From: Argyresthia goedartella
Lineage: Eukaryota > Arthropoda > Insecta > Lepidoptera > Argyresthiidae
NCBI GenBank assembly: GCA_949825045.1
Contig: OX463807.1
Location: 13,107,501-13,171,500, forward strand
Direction of reading: 5' to 3'
DNA: 64,000 nt
The notes under the pieces are model-generated. The model did not search any database. It saw nothing but the letters and a program-made list of their open reading frames with translations, and was not told where the DNA came from. A program made the translations under genes and the position numbers. Below are positions 32,298-40,445 of the stretch, in pieces; position 1 is the first letter of the stretch; each line of letters begins with the position of its first letter.

Positions 32298-34805
32298 CCC
32301 TTAACCACCTACCACCCGTCTACCAGACGGAAGCTACTTTAAAATCGCAAATATTTTTACGCCCTTACACTGTACAATCCTGCGCGTTCAAGTACCTTCT
32401 CCCCGCGTCCCTCAGTGTCGCGCATGCGCTCGTCGATGCCGGTAGTGCGCTTGATTACCTGTGGTGAGTAAAAAACTATCGCCGAGTGTCTCAGAGACGG
32501 GTGGTAGGTGGTTGCGTGACTAAACTCAAGTGTTCCTTTTTTTACTTTTTCAGTGAAATATGGCTTTACGAGACAAGGATATTGAGAATTTGTTAGGTAA
32601 TGAGTTGTCAGATGAAGAGGATCTGCCTAACGATGAATGCAGTGAAGTCGAAAGTAATATTGGCGAACAGGAACTAGTAGAAGATGATTGCGGATCGGAT
32701 TCTGAAATTGATGGTGAGGAAGATCTGGCGTCATCGGAAAAAGGTAATAGGGAACCATCTCCAAATTCTACTGATCCTGTGACTGCAGACTCTCACTTTT
32801 CATCGGAAGACGACATGCCGGTGGCAGAATTACGTAGAAAGAAGAACTATTTTGGTAAGAATCGTTTCCGTTGGGCATCTGTTCCTTCGTCTTCACGTGC
32901 AAGAACATTAGAGCACAACATTGTCAGGGAGCGTGAGGGTATCAAAGCCGAATACCGAGATCAAATAAATTCTTCATCTTCTCCCCTGGACATATGGAAG
33001 TTGTTCTTTACTGACGAAATGCTCGAAAAAATTGTTTTGTATACTAATAAGAAAATAAGGGAGATTAGACCAAAATATCAAAAGCAAACCTGTGTTCAAG
33101 ATATGGATCTCATTGAATTGAAAGCTTTCATAGGATTCCTTTTCTATACAGCTATATTCAAGGAAAACCACGAACACTATACGTCTTGGTATAGTATGGA
33201 CGGGACAGGAAGGGAAATATACCGTTGTATTCTGAGTAAAAACAGATTTGAAGTGTTGCTCAAAACCATTCGTTTTGATGATGCAGAGACGAGACTGGTA
33301 CGTCGAGAGCACGATCCTTCCGCTCCTATTTCTGAACTCTTTGATGATTTCATAAACCGTTGTCAAGCTGTTTATGTGATCGGAAGTTGTGCATGTATCG
33401 ATGAAATGTTAGTGGCATTTCGTGGCAGATGCCGTTTCAAAATGTATATGCCAAAAAAACCCGCAAAATATGGAATAAAAATACAGTGTCTTACAGATGC
33501 AAGATCAGGATACTTGCTCAATGCCTACATTTATTTGGGAAAGGATTCCGATGGGTGTAATTTGTCTGCAGAGTATCAAAGACTGAAAAAACCTACTCAG
33601 GCAGTTCTGCGCCTTATACCTCCGATTGAAGGTTCTAATCGAAATGTGACTACTGATAATTGGTATACTTCTATAGAGCTATTGGAACAAATGAAACAGA
33701 AGCAGCTGACCGTTGTTGGTACGTTGAGAAAGAATCAAAGAGAAATTCCCCCAGAATTTTTGGCCGCTCGTAACAGAAATGTTGATTCTACTGTATTTGG
33801 ATTTACAAAAGATATCACAATATCATCGTACGTGCCGAAACTAAACAAAGCAGTGATAACCGTCTCAAGTATGCACCATACTGCAAATGTTGACAATACT
33901 ACAAAGAAACCGGAGATAATACTATACTATAATCAAACCAAAATTGGTGTAGATTTATTAGATCAGAGATGCGCCAACTACTCGTCAGGCCGTCGCACTC
34001 GTAGATGGCCGTTGGCAGTATTTTACAGGTTGCTGGACATTTCAGCTTCAAACTGTTACATTGTCAGCTTATCTGCTAAAGGCCAAACCCAAAAAACTGA
34101 AAGCAGATTCAAATTCCTGAAGAAATTAGCCGAACAGCTCACAAGACCGCATATGGAGCGACGCGAAAATAATCCTCAGATGCAACGGGATATAAAAGTC
34201 GCTCTTCGACGTATACTCCATCACAAAGACGAGGCGGCTCCAGCAGAAGTTCCAGGTGGCAGCTATGCTGAAGAAAGGTTAGCTGTTCGCAAGACATGTT
34301 CTACTTGTGACCCAAAAAAGAAACGCAGAACCCAATATATTTGTTTCGAGTGTAAGGCACCCATTTGCCTCGAATGCTCTAATAAACTGTGCAGTAATTG
34401 CCGTGAAAAAATGTAAAGTTAATGGTCTGCAATTTTGTTGATTGAGTTGTTCTAGAACGTCACTAATTTTTTTCTTATCTTTGTTGATTATTGAATAATT
34501 GAAAATTAGTACTAAATAAGTATTATCTTTTTGTATTTTTTTATGGTTCTCATTATCCAAAGACTGTATTTTTGTGGGAAAAAAAGTAAGTTGGTTTTTT
34601 GTTATTTAGTTTATGGAAAACGTAGTCGTTTTTATTTTGTGTTTATTATTATAATACATAGTTTCTAACATTATTAACATGTTTTTTATTTTCCAAAACC
34701 TCTAAGTTATAAATATTATACATGGCGAGGGTAATTTGACACACACGTCTCTAAGACGGGTGGTAGGTGGTTATGTTACAAAAATAGGAGGTAGGTAGTT
34801 AAGGG
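32298..34805 (+). mobile_element. Complete piggyBac-type transposon in DIRS-B pol
   Basis: TTAA at 32294-32297 and 34806-34809. Ends CCCTTAAC-ACCTACC and GGTAGGTAGTTAAGGG are inverted. Inner repeats of accacctaccacccgtct occur near both ends (32304-32321, 32494-32512 reversed, 34755-34772 reversed). Length 2,508 bp with one uninterrupted transposase. All features needed for autonomous movement appear present. The excised locus would restore the pol frame because piggyBac removal leaves one TTAA. Confidence 0.93.
32560..34416 (+). CDS. piggyBac transposase, intact, 618 residues
   Basis: Cut-and-paste transposase acting at TTAA. An acidic N-terminus (about 1-85, LSDEEDLP, SEKGNREPSPNS) precedes a dimer/insertion region and the DDE_Tnp_1_7 core. 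Catalytic Asp candidates: CACIDEMLVAFRG (about 284), VTTDNWYTS (about 367), IGVDLLDQRC (about 468). The Cys-rich end CSTCDP-CFECKAPICLEC-LCSNC is a zinc-binding domain that recognises the terminal repeats. Start ATG follows a plausible leader. No stop or frameshift over the usual length for the family, so it could be active. It is on the opposite strand to its DIRS host. Confidence 0.93.
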   Translation: MALRDKDIENLLGNELSDEEDLPNDECSEVESNIGEQELVEDDCGSDSEIDGEEDLASSEKGNREPSPNSTDPVTADSHFSSEDDMPVAELRRKKNYFGKNRFRWASVPSSSRARTLEHNIVREREGIKAEYRDQINSSSSPLDIWKLFFTDEMLEKIVLYTNKKIREIRPKYQKQTCVQDMDLIELKAFIGFLFYTAIFKENHEHYTSWYSMDGTGREIYRCILSKNRFEVLLKTIRFDDAETRLVRREHDPSAPISELFDDFINRCQAVYVIGSCACIDEMLVAFRGRCRFKMYMPKKPAKYGIKIQCLTDARSGYLLNAYIYLGKDSDGCNLSAEYQRLKKPTQAVLRLIPPIEGSNRNVTTDNWYTSIELLEQMKQKQLTVVGTLRKNQREIPPEFLAARNRNVDSTVFGFTKDITISSYVPKLNKAVITVSSMHHTANVDNTTKKPEIILYYNQTKIGVDLLDQRCANYSSGRRTRRWPLAVFYRLLDISASNCYIVSLSAKGQTQKTESRFKFLKKLAEQLTRPHMERRENNPQMQRDIKVALRRILHHKDEAAPAEVPGGSYAEERLAVRKTCSTCDPKKKRRTQYICFECKAPICLECSNKLCSNCREKM

Positions 34806-34865
34806 TTAACCATTGGTGGTAAAAATATGATAATCGGCCTGCGATGGGTATATTTTGTACCTCCG

Positions 34866-35761
34866 TTAATAGCGTCTCCTGTCCCGGTAACGATGCCTGG
34901 TCTTGGGTGCAGCTTTCGGCTGCGAGTGGTATCGCGGCGTCGGCGCCGGCCCCTGCCGCGGCGGCGGAGGAGGCGGCGGCGGTGGCCTCCGGTAGTAACT
35001 GTTGGGGTTCGACGTCCGCCCGTCGGAGGTAGTCGGTTGCAGTCCCCCCCTCGCGTTTAAATTATTGTGGGTAGTTTGTTGTTACTGCGCCTGCGTTTGA
35101 TTTTTCTTGAATGGACGGTTTTGTTTCAGTTCGTTAGCTGATTTTGATATCGCTTTGGACGACTCTAGGTGTTTTGACAATGCCGATCCAAACAAGAACT
35201 CGTCGACTTCTGTATTTTTTATAGTGTCTCGCATTTGTCTATTAAGCGAGTTTGCAATTGTGAATCGCCTAGATAAGGTCTCCCGGTGATAAGCGTCACA
35301 CAAGAGGCGGCTGGCGTCGCTCAGAGGTTTTATAAGTGTTTGAAGGGTCTTATCTTTGGACGTAACAGCCGTGTTCAGTGTTGCTCCAATAGCAGCTAAA
35401 CAGCTTGATAATTGTGCTTGCTTGCTGCGGCTGTAGGTGTCTTTTTTCTTCTCAATCTCGTTAAGAGCACCCTCGACCTCCAAGTTTAACTTAGGAGGTA
35501 TCAGCGCAGAACAATTTTTCGGAGGCAAATGCGCCTTTATAAGCACTGACTTTTCTTCTTTTGGCAAACCTTTAAGAAGTGTATGTTGCCAGCGTTTAGC
35601 CAAATCTTTGTGTAACTCTTTTCCGTGAAGATTTTCTTCCGTTAAGTCATCTCCTAGCAATGCTTGAATTTCCGGATCCAAATCGTCACTTTCTACTTCT
35701 ATTGCGCCTTCTTGTTGTCCACAGGGCGGTTCTACTTCCTCTGTCGGGTCATCGGGAATCA
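34866..35761 (-). pseudogene. DIRS-B Gag, exon 2 (one nonsense change)
   Basis: From the acceptor TTCGTAG|TG (35762) the frame reads MIPDDPTEEVEPPCG, EIQALLGDDLTEENLHGKELHKDLAKRWQHTLLKGL, a helical core (NEIEKKKDTYSRSKQAQLSSCLAAIGATL, DASRLLCDAYHRETLSRRF), FGSALSKHLESSKAISKSANELK. A TAA at 35082-35084 interrupts a Gln-rich run. The same frame then continues as a Pro/Arg-rich tail (YYRRPPPPPPPPPRQG, HRYRDRRRY) to a stop at 34866-34868, matching the tail and end of the DIRS-A Gag. The TAA is therefore probably a recent Gln-codon mutation. Confidence 0.8.
35055..35061 (-). promoter_or_regulatory. Candidate -1 frameshift heptamer in DIRS-B
   Basis: Minus-strand T-TTA-AAC in the gag frame (Asn-Leu-Asn). 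In the -1 frame the codon just before it is TAA, so pol opens precisely here. A G-run (seven G) and GC-rich sequence follow, able to form structure. It sits eight codons after the gag nonsense codon, so this copy could not use it unless that stop is suppressed. Confidence 0.6.
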
Positions 35762-36250
35762 CTACGAACAAACCAGAATCCGTGATGAATTATTTTGTTA
35801 GGCAATATTGGGCCTTATTATTCGACCATACGGTTGATTGATATAGGTACAAAAAGATAGGTTAACCTCAACACGATTCACGTGGAGACCTCAGCATCTC
35901 GACACGAATTACGCGGGGCAGTAGGTATACGTAGGTATTAAATGCCTCAACACGCTTTACGTGGAGAAATTAATTTGTTTTACGTGCAAGAAGAAGTAGG
36001 TAGAAGTAGGAAGTAGGTACAGTAAGTACAATATTAAATGCCTCAACACGGTTTACGTGGAGAGAAAAAATTCAACACGATTTACGTGGAAAAAAAAAAA
36101 GTATATACATGAGTATATAAGATGCCTCAACACGGTTTACGTGGAGAAAACAACCTCAACACGATTTACGTGGAGCATGATGTACTGTACGTGCGGAACG
36201 ACAGCACCACTTCCCAAAGGGGTTAATTTTGTTTCGGTTACATCACTTAC
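35762..36250 (-). other. Predicted gag intron of DIRS-B, with internal repeats
   Basis: Minus-strand donor TTCAA|GTAAGTG and acceptor GTTTGTTCGTAG|TG, 489 bases, phase 1 (A+TG). Stops occur in the intron frame. The intron holds a cluster of short repeats (35870-36180). Position, phase and size match the predicted intron in DIRS-A. Confidence 0.65.
35870..36180 (+). repeat. Cluster of CAACACGRTTTACGTGG repeats in the gag intron
   Basis: At least six clear copies of a 17-19 base motif (start points near 35868, 35948, 36043, 36072, 36127, 36157) and a few half copies (tttacgtgcaag, gacacgaattacgcgggg). They are irregularly spaced (about 30-95 bases) with AT-rich or A-run spacers. Each copy holds a TACGTGG core. 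Confidence 0.85.
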
Positions 36251-36488
36251 TTGAAATTTCTAGATCACTTGCATACGACAATGGTGGACGGGTTGGACGT
36301 TCATCGCATAAAGTTGGCGATGTCGATTCTTTACGCCTCTCCAAACGTTCATTACTCGAGGGTGACGATGTTGATCTTCTACGTCTCTCACGGGATTCGT
36401 CGTAACGTTCCTTCAGTTTCTTATATTTTCTTTTCAAATGTTCTATTTCACTGCCTTGATCACGCCTATCACGTTTCCGTTTCCCCAT
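36251..36488 (-). CDS. DIRS-B Gag, exon 1 (Arg/Ser-rich N-terminus)
   Basis: ATG at 36488 starts MGKRKRDRRDQGSEIEHLKRKYKKLKERYDESRERRRRSTSSPSS. The exon is 79 codons plus one base, very basic with a short charged coiled coil and Ser/Arg stretches, and ends at the GTAAGTG donor. It resembles DIRS-A exon 1 in position and composition, with little residue identity. Likely RNA binding or nuclear targeting of Gag. Confidence 0.7.
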
Positions 36489-36562
36489 ATTGGAACCACA
36501 AACAATCGAAACAAAATAACAACGACGTGTGACTCGGACCGCACAAAAACGTATAATGAAAT

Positions 36563-36724
36563 CTGAGCGCGCGGGCGCGCGACAACATGCAGTCGGTCAG
36601 CTGCGGGTAGACAGAGAAAGAGTCTTTTGAAATGAGACTCTTTAAATGTGTGACAAGGACAGCATGACTTCGTGTACTGCTGCTCGTAAACTTAGGTAAT
36701 CATCTTCGCGAGAGATATGAAGTA
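36563..36724 (-). repeat. DIRS-B 5' inverted terminal repeat
   Basis: Inverted copy of the left terminal repeat, from gcgcgcgggcgcgcgac to cttcgcgagagatatgaag. It lies just upstream of the gag start and is the expected promoter. Confidence 0.9.
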
Positions 36725-36728
36725 TAAT

Positions 36729-36905
36729 GATGTTTGACATAGTCGGGACCCGCTGTAATTAATGCCAATAATTTTACCATTTTCATTGTCTAACTTTCTA
36801 AAGATATATTTTTCATATGGGTACACTGTCGAATAATTTAAGACGATAGAAGTAACCCACGTCTCTTTGTATCGTGGCATGGGAAGCCTCATCCGAAGGA
36901 CGACT
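36729..36905 (-). pseudogene. DIRS-C tyrosine recombinase remnant, N-terminal part
   Basis: Minus-strand RLPMPRYKETWVTSIVLNYSTVYPYEKYIFRKL matches the mid-region of both other YRs (LPRYDITWDTNIVLDHL; RPKYSTTWDTNLVLKNL), followed by a decayed segment. With 28430-28925 it brackets DIRS-B, showing that DIRS-B inserted into an older DIRS recombinase gene. Confidence 0.65.
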
Positions 36906-36979
36906 TAAAAAAACCTTTTATACTTTCGTCTTATCCTAAATGATCTCCTACTGTACTGATATGAAAAATAATACATACT

Positions 36980-37061
36980 CCGCCCCTAGTTTGGCTGTGA
37001 ATTTGGTACTACTCAACAAGCTAAAAAAGTGCAGAGCAATTATCAATGCCACCATGCCGGT
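36980..37061 (-). repeat. Repeat family X, copy B, part 1
   Basis: Reverse-oriented X sequence: tagtttggctgtgaatttgg, tactactcaacaagctaaaa, then atcaatgccaccatgccggt. It is interrupted at 37061 by an LTR element and continues at 40040. It keeps the AGCT site that is occupied by an LTR element in copy A. Confidence 0.6.
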
Positions 37062-37303
37062 TGTGCCGGTCGACTATGTTAGTCATATTTTCACGTAATG
37101 TTAAGATAAGTTGACGACCGTCACAGATAAGGTATATTTATATTCATCACGCACTATGTTTTATGCACGTCATTAATAACATGTACCAACCTAGTATATA
37201 AGCTAGGATTTCCTATTATAAATTAGTCTAGTATTTGCGCGCATCTCAAGCCTTTTACTTTACTCCCGAAGATGTCGCTCTCCTTATAATTGCCTTTGGC
37301 AAA
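37062..37303 (+). repeat. Left LTR, 242 bp
   Basis: Starts tgtgccggtcgactatgtta, ends cctttggcaaa, and is followed by gtggtgacccgac, a possible primer-binding site. Confidence 0.85.
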
Positions 37304-37775
37304 GTGGTGACCCGACTTCTGAACATCAGCAACCTTGGGTAATAGCAGCATGGACGCAGCCGCGAAGAAAACTCCGTGTGCTGCCACCTTAGAAGTGCAA
37401 GCAAGAAGCACTTCGTCCAAGATCTTCGACTTCGGCAACCAAGACGACATCGAGCAAGCCATGACCGGACCAGATTTGAAAACGGACCAGGAGCCAAATA
37501 ATTTCAACTGAAGATTTCCCGCATCGAACTCGAGATACCGCAAAATAATGAACCGATAGTCAGCCGACTGCTGATTTATCAAAATGGAGCTCGCACCAGC
37601 AGAAACGAACGCGTCGGCAAATTCATTCACTGCAAGCAGCTTTTTCAAGTTCAAGTCATAGGAAGCCGTTCCAGCCCCCAGAAGAGTATTGAAACATCAT
37701 CGATATACCTGATTCAACGAATATTGAAATCATCCAGGAAGAACATCGCACGAAGAATAAATCAAATCACTGAAG

Positions 37776-37818
<43 letters not shown>
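37304..37818 (+). other. Internal sequence of the LTR element, left of the mariner
   Basis: Contains an ATG at 37350 followed by a short frame (MDAAAKKTPCAATLEVQARS...) of about 50 codons that may be a Gag relic, then stops. It ends in a (TA)n run (about 37780-37817) that served as mariner target. Confidence 0.4.
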
Positions 37819-37820
<2 letters not shown>

Positions 37821-39105
37821 GTCAGGTCATAAGTTCTGTCACACAATAAAAACTTTTGAATTTAGAACGCTGGCCACAAAAAAGTTTATTGAATTCGAAT
37901 TTCGAATTTTTCATGAAAATAAAAATGTGTACTTTTTAGAATTTTCCTCATTTTTAAATATGAAGTGGACACTTAAAGAAGACCGTGTCGCAGTTATTGC
38001 GTTGCATCGTTGCGGTTACGCGCCAATTCAGATTTTCGACTTACTGAAAAATTTGAATATAACCAAAAGATTCGTTTATCGTACCATAAAACGATACAAT
38101 GAAGACTCTAGTGTAGATGACAGGTTAGGACTGTTAGGACTCCAGCAGTGATAAAAGCTGTGAAGGCGCGAATTCAAAGAAATCCCATACGTAAGCAGAA
38201 ACTGTTGGCCCTTCAGATGGGGTTAAGCAGGACCACGGTGAATAGGGTGTTAAATGAAGACTTAGGGCTTAGGGCATATCGAAGAAAAACAGGACATCGT
38301 TTGGACGCTCGTTTAATGGACCTGAGACTGAAGAGATGCCGCGCTTTGTTGAAACGGTACGCGGGAAAAAAGCATCGGGAAATTCTTTTTTCGGATGAAT
38401 AAATTTTCTACGTGGAAGAGAGCTACAACAAACAAAATGATAAGGTGTACGCACACAGCAGTGAAGAAGCGAGCAACCGTATTCCGCGTGTCCAACGAGG
38501 TCATTTTCCATCCTCGCTCATGGTTTGGTTGGGAGTCTCTTATTGGGGCTTAACTGAGGTACATTTTTGTGAGAAAGGCGTAAAAACGAATGCAGTTGTG
38601 TATCAAAATACAGTCCTCAAGAACCTTGTGGAACCTGTTTCTCATACCATGTTTAATAACAGGCACTGGGTATTCCAACAAGATTCTGTGCCAGCTCATA
38701 GAGCGAAGAGCACACAAGACTGGCTGGCGGCGAGTGAAATCGACTTCATCCGGCACGAAGACTGGCCCTCCTCCAGTCCAGATTTGAGTCCGTTAGATTA
38801 CAAGATATGGCAACACTTGGAGGAAAAGGCCTGCTCAAAGCCTCATCCTGATTTGGAGTCACTCAAGGCATCCTTGATTAAGGCAGCCGCCGATATTGAC
38901 ATGGACCTCGTTCGTGCTGCGATAGACGACTGGCCGCGCAGAACAAAGGCCTGTATTCAAAATCGCGGGGGTCATTTTGAATAAACTTTATTACCATAAG
39001 AATCTATGTTTTATTAAGTTTATTTTGCTATATAAATGTTTACATAAATAATAAACATGTCTAAATTATTTCATATTGCACATGTGACAGAACTTATGAC
39101 CTGAC
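37821..39105 (+). mobile_element. maT-type (DD37D) mariner, copy 2, both ends present
   Basis: Perfect inverted ends gtcaggtcataagttctgtc with TA at 37819-37820 and 39106-39107; 1,285 bp. Inserted in a (TA)n microsatellite within the LTR element. It closely matches copy 1 at 2014-3280 and supplies the end missing there. Confidence 0.92.
37962..38984 (+). pseudogene. maT mariner transposase, copy 2, broken
   Basis: Reads MKWTLKEDRVAVIALHRCGYAP... as in copy 1. A deletion near 38125 removes about 17 bases of the RSGRPRS linker region and shifts the frame. The core resumes at 38148 (MIKAVKARIQ). A stop replaces the Lys after SDE at 38400, directly after the first catalytic Asp. FQQDSVPAHRA and SPLDYKIW remain, 37 residues apart. 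Non-functional, but its ends could still be used in trans. Confidence 0.9.
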
Positions 39106-39797
39106 TATATAAACGATTGGTGTACAAGATGTGCCCTATGTTGCCAAATCCCAAGGTTTTTAGGCACACAAATTTCATCAATCGACAACTTAATATTCAC
39201 CCAAGAGTGAAGAGCACGCACGTACATATGACGTACGAGATCATTGATTGCCTACAGCCAAGGTTACTGATTTAATGCTGACGCTGATTCAGCACAATCA
39301 TCCTTGTGTAGGTACGGTCGCAATTATAAACAAACAGTGATTACAACTTCAACGACGTGCGATGAAATTGACTCATCGATTCCTGAAAAACATGGGCGGC
39401 AGCATCAGACGACTCTCCTGAGAATCTTTTCCAGTTATGGGTTAGGTTAGTTTACTAACCGCAAAGCCCCATTTTCCTAGTGTTTTTCTGTTTTCCAGTT
39501 TTTAGTTTATTTTATGTAGTGTGCGGCCAGATACAAGACTTGCCTGTAGGTAAATATTAAGTAATTCTTTAAACTTATGTAGAATTCACATAACCGTAGT
39601 TCCTTTATTTTTCTAATTCATGTAAGATTTACCTTTAGATTAAGTTGAAGTATGCACAATTACTATCTAATTTATGTTTATTAAAATACTACTAGTTATT
39701 ATTGCAGTTGATATAAGTTTGTTATGGTATCTAACTTAGATTTTTTCCATTGTTATAAGTACATTCATTTATTTTTTTCCCTAAGGGGGGGAGTACC

Positions 39798-40039
39798 TGT
39801 GCCGGTCGCCTATGTTAGTCATATTTTCACGTAATATTAAGATAAGTTGACCACCGTCACAGATAAGGTATATTTATATTCATCACGCACTATGTTTTAT
39901 GCACGTCATTAATAACATGTACCAACCTAGTATATAAGCTAGGATTTCCTATATTAAATTAGTCTAGTATTTGCGCGCATCTCATGCCTTTTACTTTACT
40001 CCCGAAGATGTCGCTCTCCTTATAATTGCCTCTGGCAAA
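39798..40039 (+). repeat. Right LTR, 242 bp
   Basis: Same limits as the left LTR (TGTGCCGGTCG...GGCAAA). It is followed directly by the second CCGGT and by X sequence. Confidence 0.85.
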
Positions 40040-40205
40040 CCGGTCGAACATGCGGTTCCTGAACACATGTTTATGTATATAGATAAACTAGTGTAGGTTA
40101 CTGTACATAATTAGGCATAACTCTCGAGTGATATTATTATGAATGTCGCTTTCGGGTCGTTTCACAAACCCACTCTCGAGTTTTAATGCTGTCCATCATG
40201 TTTCA
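40040..40205 (-). repeat. Repeat family X, copy B, part 2
   Basis: Continues X in reverse: cgaacatgcggttcctgaac, agataaactagtgta, tgtacataattaggcat, ctcgagtgatattattat, then a second ctcgagttttaatg. The two ctcgag modules are inverted relative to each other and may mark an element end. Confidence 0.6.
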
Positions 40206-40445
40206 GTCACATAAACTACTATTACATATTATTTTATAAATTATTATCTCTTATTGGAAAGAGTCTTTTTCCAATATGAAATAATAATTTATAAATAGTT
40301 GCATAAATAAACAAATAAAACTAGTTTTGAGGTAACCATGAATAAATCAAACCGGGCTAGTACGAGTCGGGATCGCACACGCTGGATTCCATATAACCGA
40401 CCAAAAATGGTTTTTCCTTAATTGTACAATCCCCCAATTTTCAAA

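Larger units (their letters stand above)
30462..35061 (-). pseudogene. DIRS-B RT / RNase H (pol), interrupted by piggyBac
   Basis: The -1 frame opens at 35061 and runs open to 34810. It resumes in register at 32297 (removed length 2,512 is one more than a multiple of three and the frames match) and ends at 30462, giving about 695 codons. Blocks: IAGRLSYFYHQW at the piggyBac site, ILSWVKGYKIPFVEEPYQ, RFILNLKALNKF, DLKDSYFLVSI, FNVLPFGL, NYLDDFLLIG (RT), then EIFSDSSLTGWGASCG, LELKAAFYGLKIF, RIDNTTAIAYINRMGG, IKSADNKVADRASR (RNase H), and the DIRS C-terminal region. No stop or frameshift other than the insertion. Confidence 0.9.
28926..36724 (-). mobile_element. DIRS-like retrotransposon (DIRS-B), nearly intact, hosting a piggyBac
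   Basis: Same plan as DIRS-A. Outer left end 28926-29002 is the perfect 77-bp complement of 29216-29292. Bases 29293-29335 complement the outer right end. The 3' and 5' inverted terminal repeats are at about 29003-29145 and 36563-36720. Without the piggyBac and its duplicated TTAA it is about 5.28 kb. Damage seen in coding parts: a Gln-to-stop change in gag (35082-35084), one stop in the YR (30070-30072) and the piggyBac insertion in pol. TATAAT stands at both junctions (28926-28931 reading outward and 36722-36728). Confidence 0.93.
37062..40039 (+). mobile_element. Non-autonomous LTR retrotransposon, split by a mariner
   Basis: Two 242-bp direct repeats, 37062-37303 and 39798-40039, are flanked by CCGGT on both sides (37057-37061 and 40040-40044). 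Copy A of X at about 8410-8445 shows the empty site with one CCGGT. The LTRs differ at about six or seven positions. A G-rich purine tract (aaggggggggag) precedes the right LTR. The internal part without the mariner is about 1.2 kb and has no pol. LTRs start TGTGCC but end GGCAAA, so either the end is atypical or the boundary is shifted by two bases. Confidence 0.85.
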
